Assembly (NCBI RefSeq): GCF_006547045.1
Contig: NZ_CP041242.1
Span: 1,126,001-1,190,000 of the forward strand
DNA from: Lysobacter alkalisoli
GTDB taxonomy: Bacteria; Pseudomonadota; Gammaproteobacteria; Xanthomonadales; Xanthomonadaceae
Length of the DNA stretch: 64,000 nt
Direction: 5' to 3'
Shown: piece by piece, positions 1 to 9,225 of the stretch
Numbering within the stretch: position 1 is the first letter of the stretch
Layout of the letters: each line of letters opens with the position of its first letter
Translations under genes and position numbers: made by a program
Notes under the pieces: generated by a model
What the model was told of the DNA's origin: nothing
The model's database searches: none
What the model saw: the letters and a program-made list of their open reading frames with translations, nothing else

Positions 1-1498
1 AGGGGTCGGTATAGACGCCCAGGTCCTTGCCGAGCGATTCGGCATACAGGCCCCAGCCCTCGCTGAAGGCGGTCTCGCCGCCGAAGCGGCGGAACTTCGG
101 CAGGTCGGTCAGCTCCTGCTGCAGGGCGAGCTGGAAGTGGTGGCCCGGGATTGCTTCGTGCAGATAGAGGTCCTCGGCGTCCCAGGTCTTGCGGGTCGGC
201 AAGTCGTAGGTGTTGACGTAGAAAATGCCGGGGCGGCTGCCGTCCTCGCTTGGGCGCATGTAGGAGCCGCCGGCCGCGGATTGGGCGCGGAACGGCTCGA
301 CCGGGCGGATCTCGAACGGCGCCTTCGGCGTCAGCGAGAACAGATCCGGGACCTTCTCGTTGATCTTGTCCTCGAGACCGCGGTAGTAGGCGAGCAGGGC
401 GTCCTCGCTCTCGAAGGTGAACTGGGGGTCGTTCTGCATGAACTCGAAGAAGTCCTGCAACGTGCCTTCGAACCCGACCTCGGCCATCACTCCGCGGATC
501 TCGCCGTGGATGCGTGCGACTTCGTCCAGGCCGATCTGGTGGATCCGCGCCGGGGTCAGGTCGGTGCTGGTGCGGTTGCGGGCGTTGAACGCGTACCAGG
601 CTTCGCCGTCGGGCAGCTTGTCCATGCCGGCGCTGTCGCGGGTGTGCGGCAGGTACTCGCTGGCGATGTATTCGCGCAGTTCGCGGTAGGCCGGCATCAG
701 GCTGTCGCCGATCAGGGCCTTGTAGTCTGCGGCCAGACGCTCGCGGTCGGCCTCGTCGAACGACTCGGGCATGGACTTGATCGGACCCCAGAACAGGGTG
801 TCTTCCGGCGCGTCCTTGATCAGCGCATCGAGCTGCGGCAGCACCTTCTCCATCAACGCGCGCGGCTGCACCACGCCGTTCTCCACGCCGATCTTCATGT
901 TGGCGATGGCCTGGTCGAACAGCACCGGCACCTGCGAGGCACGCTTGGCCCAGTCGTCGTAGTCCTTGACGGTCTTGAAGGGCTGCGCGCCAGTGCCCGA
1001 ACCCAGCTGCACGATGGTGGAGGCGATGTTGTAGAACTGGTTGACCGGCTGCTGCCAGCCGGGGAACTGCTCGCCTTCCAGCTCGATGCGCGCCTTGCGC
1101 ACGAAGATCTCGTAGCTGATCAGGTCCTGTCCCTGCAGGCCGTCCGGCCCGATGTCCTCAATGGCCTTGAGCCAGCGGGAGGTGAAGTCATGCGACTGCT
1201 GCCGGTATTCCTCCGACAGGAAGTTCGGCAGCCGGTCGTTGTAGCGCGGGTCGCCCTGGAACGTGGCCGAGAGCGGATTGAGCTCCAGCATTTCCTCCCA
1301 GTACTGCTCGTACAGCGCGTCCAGCCGTTCGGCCCTGGCTTCGGCATCGGCGGTTGTCGCGGCCTCGGTGGAGGTTACGCTCGTTCCATCGGAACTTGTC
1401 ACATTGGAGCAGGCGGTCAGCCCCGGTATTGCGATGGCGAGGGCCAGCGCGGTGCAAAGTGGCAGGAGGGAGTGTCTGGAACGGGAGGTCGGGCGCAT
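1..1498 (-). CDS. DUF885 family lipoprotein, metallopeptidase-like (3' end outside window)
   Basis: The gene reads leftward off the window edge, so only the first 499 residues are visible. Residues 1-30 form a lipoprotein signal ending in the lipobox LTAC, with Cys30 as the predicted lipid site, so the product should sit in the cell envelope. Residues 447-454 carry HEAIPGHH, the HExxPGHH motif typical of DUF885 proteins, which resembles a zinc-peptidase site. The start is ATG at 1498, directly before the signal sequence. It lies 83 bp behind the TolB-like gene on the same strand and could share its transcript. The family is not well characterised; a peptidase role is inferred from the motif only. 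Confidence 0.85.
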   Translation of the reverse strand, partial: MRPTSRSRHSLLPLCTALALAIAIPGLTACSNVTSSDGTSVTSTEAATTADAEARAERLDALYEQYWEEMLELNPLSATFQGDPRYNDRLPNFLSEEYRQQSHDFTSRWLKAIEDIGPDGLQGQDLISYEIFVRKARIELEGEQFPGWQQPVNQFYNIASTIVQLGSGTGAQPFKTVKDYDDWAKRASQVPVLFDQAIANMKIGVENGVVQPRALMEKVLPQLDALIKDAPEDTLFWGPIKSMPESFDEADRERLAADYKALIGDSLMPAYRELREYIASEYLPHTRDSAGMDKLPDGEAWYAFNARNRTSTDLTPARIHQIGLDEVARIHGEIRGVMAEVGFEGTLQDFFEFMQNDPQFTFESEDALLAYYRGLEDKINEKVPDLFSLTPKAPFEIRPVEPFRAQSAAGGSYMRPSEDGSRPGIFYVNTYDLPTRKTWDAEDLYLHEAIPGHHFQLALQQELTDLPKFRRFGGETAFSEGWGLYAESLGKDLGVYTDP

Positions 1499-1581
1499 GA
1501 ATTGGGCATGGGAGGCGGGCCAACCCGTAGGCTGGACCGCCTGGACGGCCCCGGCATGGGCCGGAGGTCATGCCGGAACGA

Positions 1582-2523
1582 TCACTCGTCGGGATCGTGC
1601 TGTGTTTCGGGCAACACCAGCCGGGTCACGTAAAAATCGCTCGGCAGCCCGGTGCTGCGGGCGAAGAACAGCAGTTTCCGATCCCACAGGACGGTCGGGT
1701 GGAACTCGTCGGCGGCGGTGTTCACGCAGGGCCCGAGGTTACGGGCGGGGGTGAACTCGCCATTGCGCAGATGGCTGACGTACAGGTCGCCGAAGCCGTA
1801 CCCGGGGTCCGGCAGTTCCGAGTCCGGGAAGTGGAGGCGGGTGAACAGCAGGGTGCGGCCATCCGGCGAAATCTCCGGGTTGAACTCCCAGCGTTCGTCG
1901 CTGTTGACGCCCGGACCGAGCGGTTCGGCCGGTGCATAGCGTCCATGCCCCAGGCGCCGGCTGCGATAGATGTTCCACTCGCCGCTGCGGTCGCTGGCGA
2001 AATACAGCGTGCCGGAACGGTCCACGCTGGCGTACAGCTCGTCGCCGTCGCTGTTGACCGCATCGCCGAGATGGACCGGCTCGCTCCAGCCGCGCGCGGT
2101 GCGGTGGACTTGCCACAGGTCCATCCTGGCGCGGGTGCCGTCCGGGAGCGGACGTTCGGACGAGAACACGAGCAGGCGCCCATCCGGCGACACATGCGGG
2201 TCCATGTCGCTGTGGATGCCGGAGAAGGGGGCGACTTCCGGTTCGCTCCAGCCCCACGGCCACCAGCGTGAAGTCAGGATCGTCGCCTGCTCCCGGGTGC
2301 CGGGCCACCAGCCCGTCGTGGTCGACCAGTAGGCCTGCAACCGGCTCGGGGTGAAGCTCAGGCGCCATTCCCAACGTTCGGTCGAGATCGTGCCTTCGGC
2401 GAACTTGTGCACGGGCGGGCATGGGCTTTCGCCTGACGGGTTGTTCCCTGCATGGGCCGACGTGATGGCGGCAGCCGCCATCAGTGCGGCGGCCAGCAGG
2501 GTGGGGGAGGTGCAGGTCGGCAT
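1582..2523 (-). CDS. Secreted TolB-like (PD40/WD40-like) beta-propeller protein
   Basis: A 313-residue protein with a signal peptide (residues 1-25, cleavage after AHA) and repeated propeller blades of the PD40 type. Recognisable blade cores are HVSPDGRLLVFSSE, YASVDRSGTLYFASDR and EISPDGRTLLFTR, the SPDG-x-LLF pattern seen in TolB and related periplasmic propellers. The ATG at 2523 is preferred because GGAG stands 8 nt upstream and the signal peptide starts there; a longer reading frame adds 31 residues with no signal character. The propeller has no attached peptidase domain, so it may be a binding protein rather than an enzyme. The DUF885 lipoprotein gene follows on the same strand and the LytS-type kinase gene diverges upstream. 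Confidence 0.8.
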   Translation of the reverse strand: MPTCTSPTLLAAALMAAAAITSAHAGNNPSGESPCPPVHKFAEGTISTERWEWRLSFTPSRLQAYWSTTTGWWPGTREQATILTSRWWPWGWSEPEVAPFSGIHSDMDPHVSPDGRLLVFSSERPLPDGTRARMDLWQVHRTARGWSEPVHLGDAVNSDGDELYASVDRSGTLYFASDRSGEWNIYRSRRLGHGRYAPAEPLGPGVNSDERWEFNPEISPDGRTLLFTRLHFPDSELPDPGYGFGDLYVSHLRNGEFTPARNLGPCVNTAADEFHPTVLWDRKLLFFARSTGLPSDFYVTRLVLPETQHDPDE

Positions 2524-2653
2524 GGCGCGATCTCCGTTGGGGTCGACTGCACCCTGGGCTGTCATCGGGGGCATTTGCGCAATCGAAGGGACGAATGGCG
2601 GCCAGGCCGGGACCAATGCCGCTTTTGCGATTGCAAGCGCGGCGTGCTCGCAC

Positions 2654-2659
2654 TAGCGT
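2654..2659 (+). promoter_or_regulatory. Possible -10 box of a leaderless histidine kinase transcript
   Basis: TAGCGT ends 6 nt before the ATG at 2666, and the gene has no properly spaced Shine-Dalgarno sequence (a G-run touches the ATG itself). If this is the -10 box, transcription would begin at or next to the start codon. No convincing -35 box is seen. Confidence 0.3.
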
Positions 2660-2665
2660 CGGGGG

Positions 2666-3754
2666 ATGGCTGCACGCCTGCTGCTGCTGTGTGCCCTGGT
2701 GCTGGTCTGGTGGACCCTGAACGGGTTGGTCTGGACCGGGCAGGTCATGGGCATGGCCGAGTCCACCGGCCAGACCCTGCCGCTGGGACCGGTGTTGCGG
2801 ATGGAGCTGGCCAGTGCCTGGCTGTGGGCACCGCTGACGCTCGGACTGTTCTGGTGGGTGCGGCGCTGGCCGATCGAGCCGGGCCGGATCCTGCGGGCAT
2901 TGGCGCTGCAGTGGCTGGCGGTGGCGCTGGTGATCGTGCTGCGTGCGCTGGCGGTACTGGCTTTCAACGATGCGATCGGCTGGTACCCGGAGTTGCCGCC
3001 GTTCACCGACATCCTGGGCAAGAGCGTGCTCAACAACCTGCTGATGAGCTGGCTGATCATCGGCGTCGCCCATGCCTGGTTCTATGCCGGTCGTGCACGG
3101 CGCCGTGAGCGCGAGGCGGCCGGGCTGGAGTCGCAGCTGGCACAGGCGCGGCTGCAGGCATTGACGGCGCAGATCCACCCGCATTTCCTGTTCAATGCGC
3201 TCAACTCGATCGCCGAAACCGTGCATCGCGATCCGGAGGCGGCCGATCGCATGCTGGTCGACCTCGGCGCGATGCTGAGGTACAGCCTCGACGGTTCGCG
3301 CCGCAAGCAGGTTCCGTTGCGCGAGGAACTGGTCGCACTGGACCACTACCTCGGCATCGAGAAGGCCCGGCTCGGCGAACGCCTGCAGGTGGAATGGACG
3401 ATCGACTCGGACCTGCTGGACGCGGATGTGCCGCCGTTGCTGCTGCAGCCACTGGTCGAGAATGCAGTCCGGCACGCGATTGCCGCCCGCACCACGCCCG
3501 GGACGATCGAGATCCGGGTTGCGCGCGGGGACGATGGACAGCTGGTGATGGAAGTGCTCGACGATGGCGCCGGCGCGTCGTCCCGGCATGATGTCGGGAC
3601 CGGCACCAGGACCGGAATCGGACTCGGCAATACCCGTGCGCGGCTGCAGTGCCTGTATGGCGGCGAGCATGGGTTCGAGGTCGGCCCGCGCGACAACGGC
3701 GGTACGAGGGTGTGGCTGAGCATGCCGTGCCGCATGTCGGGGGCGGTTGCATGA
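2666..3754 (+). CDS. Sensor histidine kinase, LytS/YpdA/AlgZ type
   Basis: A 362-residue inner-membrane kinase. The first 150 residues hold about four hydrophobic segments. After a short coiled linker comes the His_kinase domain (PF06580 type) with QIHPHFLFNALNS; the phosphoacceptor is expected at His173 of the PHF triplet. The ATPase part shows the N box PLVENAVRHAI and the glycine motif GIGLGNTRARL. The stop codon overlaps the start of the LytTR regulator by 4 bp (ATGA), so the two are translationally coupled and form one two-component system. The stimulus cannot be read from the sequence. It diverges from the TolB-like gene across a 142 bp gap. Confidence 0.9.
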   Translation: MAARLLLLCALVLVWWTLNGLVWTGQVMGMAESTGQTLPLGPVLRMELASAWLWAPLTLGLFWWVRRWPIEPGRILRALALQWLAVALVIVLRALAVLAFNDAIGWYPELPPFTDILGKSVLNNLLMSWLIIGVAHAWFYAGRARRREREAAGLESQLAQARLQALTAQIHPHFLFNALNSIAETVHRDPEAADRMLVDLGAMLRYSLDGSRRKQVPLREELVALDHYLGIEKARLGERLQVEWTIDSDLLDADVPPLLLQPLVENAVRHAIAARTTPGTIEIRVARGDDGQLVMEVLDDGAGASSRHDVGTGTRTGIGLGNTRARLQCLYGGEHGFEVGPRDNGGTRVWLSMPCRMSGAVA

Positions 3755-4482
3755 ACCGGTTGCGCGCGTTGCTGGCCGACGATGAGGTGATGTCGCGCAC
3801 GCGGCTGCGCCGGTTGCTTGGAAACCAGCAGGATGTCGAGATCGTCGATGAATCCGTCGACGGCGAAGCCGCGTTGGCGTCGATCCGGCGGTTGCAACCG
3901 GACGTGGTGTTCCTGGACATACGGATGCCGGGGTTGAGCGGCTTCGGTGTGCTCGACACCCTGTCGCCGTCGCAGCGGCCGTACGTGGTATTCGTGACTG
4001 CCCATGCCGACCATGCCCTGCGCGCGTTCGACATTGGTGCGGTGGATTACCTGCTCAAGCCCTATTCGATCGAGCGGCTGCAGGCGTCGCTGACGAGGGT
4101 GCGAGCCAGGCGCGATGCCGTCGGGATGCCCGTGCCGGAAATCGCCGAAGGCTACGCCCGGCGGCTGGCGGTACCGCTCGGTCCACGCCTGCAACTGGTC
4201 GATGTGGCGGCGATCGACTGCATCCTTGCCTGCGCCAACTATGTCGAACTGTGCGTGGGCGAACGGCGCCATCTGCTGCGGGAAACCATGGCCTCGCTGG
4301 AGCGGCGCCTGGATCCCCGTCACTTCGTTCGCGTGCATCGCTCGCGGATCGTTCGCATCGATGCAGTGCGCGACGTCGAGCCCCTCGGTGACGGACGCTG
4401 CCTGCTGCGGCTCTGCAACGGCATGCGTGTCCCCGGAAGCAATGGCTATCGGACACGCGTGCAGTCCGCGCTGGGGCTATAG
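3751..4482 (+). CDS. LytTR-family response regulator (AlgR-like)
   Basis: A 243-residue DNA-binding response regulator, the partner of the preceding kinase. The receiver domain has the acidic pair Asp10-Asp11, the phosphoacceptor Asp56 in VVFLDIRMPG, Thr83 and Lys103. The C-terminal LytTR domain (about residues 140-240) carries FVRVHRSRIVRID, the usual core of that DNA-binding fold. The start is the ATG at 3751, which overlaps the kinase stop by 4 bp; an upstream in-frame extension would lie inside the kinase gene. Pairs of this architecture control alginate and pili in Pseudomonas (AlgZ/AlgR) and natural competence or cell-wall genes elsewhere. The target here is unknown. Confidence 0.9.
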   Translation: MNRLRALLADDEVMSRTRLRRLLGNQQDVEIVDESVDGEAALASIRRLQPDVVFLDIRMPGLSGFGVLDTLSPSQRPYVVFVTAHADHALRAFDIGAVDYLLKPYSIERLQASLTRVRARRDAVGMPVPEIAEGYARRLAVPLGPRLQLVDVAAIDCILACANYVELCVGERRHLLRETMASLERRLDPRHFVRVHRSRIVRIDAVRDVEPLGDGRCLLRLCNGMRVPGSNGYRTRVQSALGL

Positions 4483-4525
4483 GACGCTGGAACGCCGGGT
4501 GGCGCGCTCCGGATCGGGGCCGTCG

Positions 4526-5200
4526 TCAGTCCTTGTCCGCCTTCGGCGCCGAGAACGGAATCGTTTCCGGCGCTGCCGCGCCACCGGAGATGATGAAGCT
4601 CATCGCCTGGTCCACGCTCCAGTCGGTCGGAGTGATCCGGTCCACCGGCACGATTTCAAGATAGCCCGAGGTCGGGTTGGGCGTGGTTGGCACATACACC
4701 GCCGCCAGCTCACGGCCGGTGCCCTGTTCCTTCAGTACCCGGGTCACGAAGCCGATCGCCTTCATTTCGGTGTGGGGGAAATCCACCAGCACCACCCGTT
4801 GGGTGGTGCCAGGTTTGGTCTGCAGGATGTCGAGCAGCTTGCGCGCGCTGCCATAGACCGTATTGGCGAACGGGATGCGCTCGATCATCGACTCTACCCA
4901 GCGCAGCATGCGCTGGCCGAACACCCGTCGCGTCATTACCCCCGACAGCAGGATCACGGCAATGGTGGCGAGCAGGGCGATGCCGGTCTGCACCCAGGAC
5001 GCGTCCAGCCAACCCAGCACCTGCGGTGCGCTTGCCGCCGCTTGATGCAGGACAGGGGCGATGAACGGGCGGCTGGTGTCCGAGAGCAGGACGAAGATGA
5101 ACTTGATGACCACCCATGTCAGCCACAGCGGCAGCAGGGTGAGCAGCCCGGTGATGAAGTACCGTCGCAGGTTCTGGAGGTGCAGGTGATGGAGGCGCAT
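4526..5200 (-). CDS. DUF502 family inner-membrane protein
   Basis: A 224-residue protein matching the DUF502 family, which is widespread in Proteobacteria and lacks a firm function. Two strong membrane segments are visible, around residues 16-40 (GLLTLLPLWLTWVVIKFIF) and 70-90 (ALLATIAVILLSGVM). The rest is a soluble region with the family-typical stretches TVYGSARKLLDIL and VLVDFPHTEMKAIGFVT. The gene lies convergent to the LytTR regulator (43 bp apart) and downstream of the Ser/Thr kinase gene on the same strand, 90 bp away. Confidence 0.8.
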   Translation of the reverse strand: MRLHHLHLQNLRRYFITGLLTLLPLWLTWVVIKFIFVLLSDTSRPFIAPVLHQAAASAPQVLGWLDASWVQTGIALLATIAVILLSGVMTRRVFGQRMLRWVESMIERIPFANTVYGSARKLLDILQTKPGTTQRVVLVDFPHTEMKAIGFVTRVLKEQGTGRELAAVYVPTTPNPTSGYLEIVPVDRITPTDWSVDQAMSFIISGGAAAPETIPFSAPKADKD

Positions 5201-5290
5201 CTGCGGATTGTAGGGGCAAGAGCCGTTCGCATGCTTGCCGATCGGGGGTCGATGTTTCCGGACCCGCGCTGCCTGGCCAACACGCCCGGA

Positions 5291-7291
5291 TCAATGTTCC
5301 CGGATCAGCCGGAATCCGACGTCGTCGTAGCCGCGCGAAGCCTGCAGCAGGCGTTCGTCGTTGCTGTTGCGCCACGAGCGGCCGGCAGTCTGACGTTGGT
5401 TGCAGTCGCTGCCGCAGTCGCGCTGCCACAACGACAGCTCGCGACCGATGATGACCGCGGCGGTGGCTTTCGACTCGGTGCTGGTCGGGACGCGGTACTT
5501 GTGTCCGGTCTGTTTGCCGAGCCACAGCGCATAGGCTTCGGCATCGGCCATCGAGACGCAGACCACCGGTGAGTTGGCCTCCTGCTCGAAACCGGGGTTG
5601 CGGTAATCGCGCGGGGCCAGGGCTCGCAGCAGCGAGGCGCGTTCGCGACAGAGCGTGGGCTTGCGGTCGGTGGCCTCGGCGAAGCGGGAGTAGTCGGCCA
5701 CGCTGACCGGGCGGCGCTCCAGCAGTGTGTCACCCGGGCGGTCTCCGGCAACCACGGCCGAGGCCGGCGCGGAGGTTGACGCCGCCGTCCGGGCGTGTCC
5801 GGCCAGGCGGGTCGATTCGGCACTGGAAATGCCGAAATCGGGAGCGAGAGCGGCGATCCTCTGTGCCGAGGTGCGGTCGCTGCGCGCGATCGAGGCGTCG
5901 ATCTGCGCTGTCAGCGCCGCGAGCACCTGGCGGATCCTCTCCTTCTCCAGTTCGGGGTCCACGAGGCCGGTTTCATCGGACAGCGTCGCCAGATGTTGCT
6001 GGTACTCGCGCGCACGATCGAAGCGGGCCGCGCGCAGGCTGGCCAGCAGTTCGCCGGACAATGCCTGCGACAGCTCGCCGACAAGGGCGTGGACATTGGC
6101 ATTGTCAGTGTCGATGCGGGCGGCGTCGAGCACGCTGGCCAGGGCATTGTCGCCCGCCGGTGCGGTCAGGTTGCGGCGGTCGATCTGCTGGCGCGCGTTG
6201 TCGAGCGCAACCTGCAAGGGTGCTTCCGGCAACGGCCGCAGCATCGATAGGGTCGGGTCGATGGTGGCGGCGGCTTCGGTCGGGCCCGGCTCGTTGGCGA
6301 ACAAGCCACCACCGTCCCTGCCGGCCATCCACCATGCCAGCAAGCCTAGGAACGCGGTGGCGATGGCGAGGCTGACAAGGAGGCCCGCGCGGCGGGCCAG
6401 TGGTGAGATCGCCTGCCGCAATGCGCTCTGTCCGGGCCAGCTGCGGCGTTCCTGGATGCGTTCGATGGCGGTGCGCATCTGCGCCACGTTCTGGAAGCGT
6501 GCCGAGGGCGCCTTGGCCAGCGCACGGTTCATGAAACGCTGCCAATGGCGCAGGCCCAGCGGGAGTTTCGGTACCGGGTTCTGGGCGTGCATGACCGCCA
6601 TCGACAGCGCGTCCGCGGCACGATAGGGCAGTTCGCCGGTCAGCATCTCCCACACCAGCACCGCCAGGCTGTAGAGGTCGGCACGGCCGTCCACGTCCTC
6701 GCCGCGCGCCTGTTCCGGGGCCATGTAGGCGGTGCTGCCGACGGCCAGGCCGGTGGCGGTCACGCGCGGCCCGTAGCCGCGTCGCAGGGCGATGCCGAAG
6801 TCGACCAGCAGTGGCCGGTCGGCGTCGTCGAACATCACGTTCTCGGCCTTGACGTCGCGATGCACGACGCCGTTGCCATGCGCGTATTCGAGCGCCGACA
6901 ACAAGGCGTTGACGGTCTCGATCACCCGGCTCTCGTCACCGGCGGCGACCTGCTTGCGGAAGCTGCGCTGACCCACGTGGCCGCGTGGCAGGTAGGGCAT
7001 CGAGTAGTAGGGCAACCCGCTGCGGGTGCGGCCGACTTCATGGATGCTCACCACATGCGGATGTTCGAGCCGGGCAATGGTGCGGACCTCGTTCTCGAAC
7101 CGGCGTCGGCCGACCTCGTCGCCGAGCGCCTGCGGCAACATCACCTTGATCGCCACTTCGCGCGAAAGCGCGGGCTGCTCGCCCAGATATACGGTCGAGG
7201 TGGAGCCCTGGTTGAGCACACGCAGCAGCCGGTACCCCTCGATCTCCGGGAATGGCACCGAACCGATATCGTTGCTGGAAACGTAGGACAC
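5291..7291 (-). CDS. Membrane-spanning Ser/Thr protein kinase with C-terminal FGE/SUMF1-like domain
   Basis: A 666-residue eukaryotic-type kinase, cytoplasmic at the N-terminus. It has a glycine loop near residue 29, the ATP lysine in VAIKVM (Lys49), the catalytic loop HRDVKAEN (Asp146) and DFG at 164-166, so it looks active. A membrane helix lies near residues 300-325 (LLVSLAIATAFLGLLAWW). A helical, coiled stretch follows. Residues from about 535 to the end resemble a formylglycine-generating-enzyme (SUMF1) domain: PVSVADYSRF, SPVVCVSMADAEAYALWL, YRVPTSTES and the ending DDVGFRLIRE. The predicted start is GTG at 7291 with AGGGGG 9 nt upstream; a TTG one codon earlier is also possible. The extracytoplasmic FGE-like part may sense or bind rather than catalyse. 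Confidence 0.85.
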   Translation of the reverse strand: MSYVSSNDIGSVPFPEIEGYRLLRVLNQGSTSTVYLGEQPALSREVAIKVMLPQALGDEVGRRRFENEVRTIARLEHPHVVSIHEVGRTRSGLPYYSMPYLPRGHVGQRSFRKQVAAGDESRVIETVNALLSALEYAHGNGVVHRDVKAENVMFDDADRPLLVDFGIALRRGYGPRVTATGLAVGSTAYMAPEQARGEDVDGRADLYSLAVLVWEMLTGELPYRAADALSMAVMHAQNPVPKLPLGLRHWQRFMNRALAKAPSARFQNVAQMRTAIERIQERRSWPGQSALRQAISPLARRAGLLVSLAIATAFLGLLAWWMAGRDGGGLFANEPGPTEAAATIDPTLSMLRPLPEAPLQVALDNARQQIDRRNLTAPAGDNALASVLDAARIDTDNANVHALVGELSQALSGELLASLRAARFDRAREYQQHLATLSDETGLVDPELEKERIRQVLAALTAQIDASIARSDRTSAQRIAALAPDFGISSAESTRLAGHARTAASTSAPASAVVAGDRPGDTLLERRPVSVADYSRFAEATDRKPTLCRERASLLRALAPRDYRNPGFEQEANSPVVCVSMADAEAYALWLGKQTGHKYRVPTSTESKATAAVIIGRELSLWQRDCGSDCNQRQTAGRSWRNSNDERLLQASRGYDDVGFRLIREH

Positions 7292-7436
7292 CAAGCCCGC
7301 CCCCTGTTGCGGACCATGAAGAATACCGTCATCGGGATCGCGACGACGCCCATGGGAACGGTGGCAGTTCAGCTACCGGAAGGGAACCCGCTAGACTGGG
7401 ACAGCTGTCATGTTTGAGACAGGAAAAGGAGTTCCA

Positions 7437-8762
7437 ATGCGAATCTTGCTGAAGTTGCTGGCCGGCATTCTGGTCCTGGCAGTGATTGCCGGGGTGGGGC
7501 TGTACTGGGTGTCGCGTACCCAGGGCATGACTCCGGAACGGGAAGCCGTGGTCGAGTTGATGACGAGCCCGGATGATCTGCCCGGTCGCAACGCTTTCGC
7601 AACGTTCTGGCTGCTGGGCCATGACGTGGCGGAGGATCAGGTCGAGGCAGTGGTGGCCGAGGACGTGGCGCGCTTCATGGGGTCGCCGTGGCCGGCGACA
7701 GAGGGCGATGCCCCGTTTGTGAGCGTGGCGGTCGAGCGCTTCGGTGCTGCTTCCGCGCCGAGCGAAGCGGAATCGATGCTGTGCGCCCTGCGTGAGCCCG
7801 GCTGCCTGCAGAAGGTCCGCCGTGCCCCAGGGGAATACGAACGGTTGCTGGCATCGATGGCGGTGCCGTTGCGACAGATGGAGGCGTTGGCCGATGCCGG
7901 TCATTACCGCAACGGGTTTCCACCACGGGTCGACGCACCATTCCCGCCACGGCTGAATGACGCGCTCCGCGCACCGATGACCGCTCATGCACTGGCCTTC
8001 ATTCAGGGCGACATCGAAGGCGGACTGGCAGGTACCTGCCGCAGCGTGGCGATGTGGCGCCGGCTGGTGCCGGCTTCCGACTCCCTGGTGATCGCCATGG
8101 CAGCGATTGCCGCCGCCGACGGCCATTCGCGCCTGTTTGCCGAGATGCTGGCGGAACTGCCCGATCGTGCCGCAGTTCCGCGCGAATGCGATGCCGCGTA
8201 CGCCCCGCCGGAACCGGGCGAGGCGTCGGTATGCATGGCGATGAAGGGCGAGTTCGCAGTGATGCGAGCCGCGATGCAGGATCCGGCAATGACAGGAAGC
8301 GAAGGTGTGGCGTGGTACCTGCGATGGGCGTACGACGCCGACGCTACCGTGGCACGAAGCGCCGAGCATCTTTCCACGGGATGCAGCGAGCCGGGTCAGC
8401 GGGCGATCCTAGCGGATCGTCCGCTGCGTGGACAACGCCGGAATGGCTTCGAGATCGAGTGCATTGCCAATTTCGCGGGCTGCCTGCTCACTTCCGGTGT
8501 CGTCTATGACAGCTACCTTCAACGCGCCCAGGACCACGGCGCGCGGCTCAGGCTGATGGCGACCCTGCTGTGGCTGCATCGCAACGCCCGCGACCCTCGT
8601 CCGCTGGCGACACGGCTGGCGTCGCGCCCGGCGGGCACGCGCAGCCCGACGCGCGGACTTGAGGTGGTCGATGACGGGCGTTGGTTGCAGGTGGCGATGT
8701 ACGACGACAGTCGCGGCGACCACTGGAAGGTGCCGTTGCCGCGTTCGGTGACCGATCGTTAA
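7437..8762 (+). CDS. Membrane-anchored protein of unknown function
   Basis: I do not recognise this 441-residue protein. It has an uncleaved signal or anchor at residues 2-25 (RILLKLLAGILVLAVIAGVG) and a large, mostly helical extracytoplasmic part. Cysteines recur (MLCALREPGC, ECDAAY, TGCSEPG, IECIANFAGC), which would suit disulfides in the periplasm. The ATG at 7437 is chosen because AAAAGGAG stands 5 nt upstream; an ATG nine codons earlier has no such site. TAGACT at 7392-7397 could be a -10 box. It diverges from the Ser/Thr kinase gene across 145 bp and its stop is 7 bp from the convergent DUF4442 gene. Confidence 0.7.
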   Translation: MRILLKLLAGILVLAVIAGVGLYWVSRTQGMTPEREAVVELMTSPDDLPGRNAFATFWLLGHDVAEDQVEAVVAEDVARFMGSPWPATEGDAPFVSVAVERFGAASAPSEAESMLCALREPGCLQKVRRAPGEYERLLASMAVPLRQMEALADAGHYRNGFPPRVDAPFPPRLNDALRAPMTAHALAFIQGDIEGGLAGTCRSVAMWRRLVPASDSLVIAMAAIAAADGHSRLFAEMLAELPDRAAVPRECDAAYAPPEPGEASVCMAMKGEFAVMRAAMQDPAMTGSEGVAWYLRWAYDADATVARSAEHLSTGCSEPGQRAILADRPLRGQRRNGFEIECIANFAGCLLTSGVVYDSYLQRAQDHGARLRLMATLLWLHRNARDPRPLATRLASRPAGTRSPTRGLEVVDDGRWLQVAMYDDSRGDHWKVPLPRSVTDR

Positions 8763-8769
8763 GGTGGCG

Positions 8770-9225
8770 TCAGCCGCGCTTGCGGGGTTTGAGTCGTACG
8801 TAGAGCTGCTTGCGCACCCGTGCGACCACGTCGCCGTCTTCGTCGATCACATCGGTTTCGAACCAGCGCAGCACCTTGTCGCCACCGGCGGCGGCGTCGC
8901 GCAGCTGTTCCAGCGTGGCATCATCGAGGTCGAAGCGGGCGCGAACCCGGCTGCGGCCGGGTTTGACGAATTCGATCTCGCCGGCCTTGTCCCAGACGAT
9001 GTAGTCGCGGCCGAGCGCATGCATCGCCAGCAGCATCCAGAACGGGTCGGTCATCGCGAACAGGCTGCCGCCGAAGTGGCTGCGGACATAGTTGCGGTTC
9101 CACAGCCGCAGGCGCAGCTCGACCTCGGCATGGCGGTAATCCTCGCCGATCGACTTGACGTGGATGCCGGTGAACAGGAACGGCGGCCAGAAATTGAGGC
9201 CGTGGCGCAGGACGGAAGCCTTCAT
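8770..9225 (-). CDS. DUF4442 / hot-dog thioesterase-like protein
   Basis: A 151-residue single-domain protein of the DUF4442 group, related to PaaI/YiiD-type hot-dog thioesterases that act on acyl-CoA. Family features seen are WPPFLFTGIHV at the N-terminus, VRSHFGGSLFAMTDPFW in the helix region, and the C-terminal strand VARVRKQLYVRLK. The ATG at 9225 begins the family-typical MKAS; a GTG three codons upstream is an alternative. Neither has a clear Shine-Dalgarno sequence. The substrate is not known. A perfect 12 bp palindrome, TACGCATGCGTA, lies about 40 bp upstream at 9263-9274, and the cnoX gene lies upstream on the same strand. Confidence 0.75.
   Translation of the reverse strand: MKASVLRHGLNFWPPFLFTGIHVKSIGEDYRHAEVELRLRLWNRNYVRSHFGGSLFAMTDPFWMLLAMHALGRDYIVWDKAGEIEFVKPGRSRVRARFDLDDATLEQLRDAAAGGDKVLRWFETDVIDEDGDVVARVRKQLYVRLKPRKRG

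Noticed and set aside
137-1633. A plus-strand frame of about 500 codons at the left edge.
   Set aside because: The minus strand encodes a lipoprotein with signal, lipobox and the HExxPGHH motif; the plus-strand frame is its shadow.
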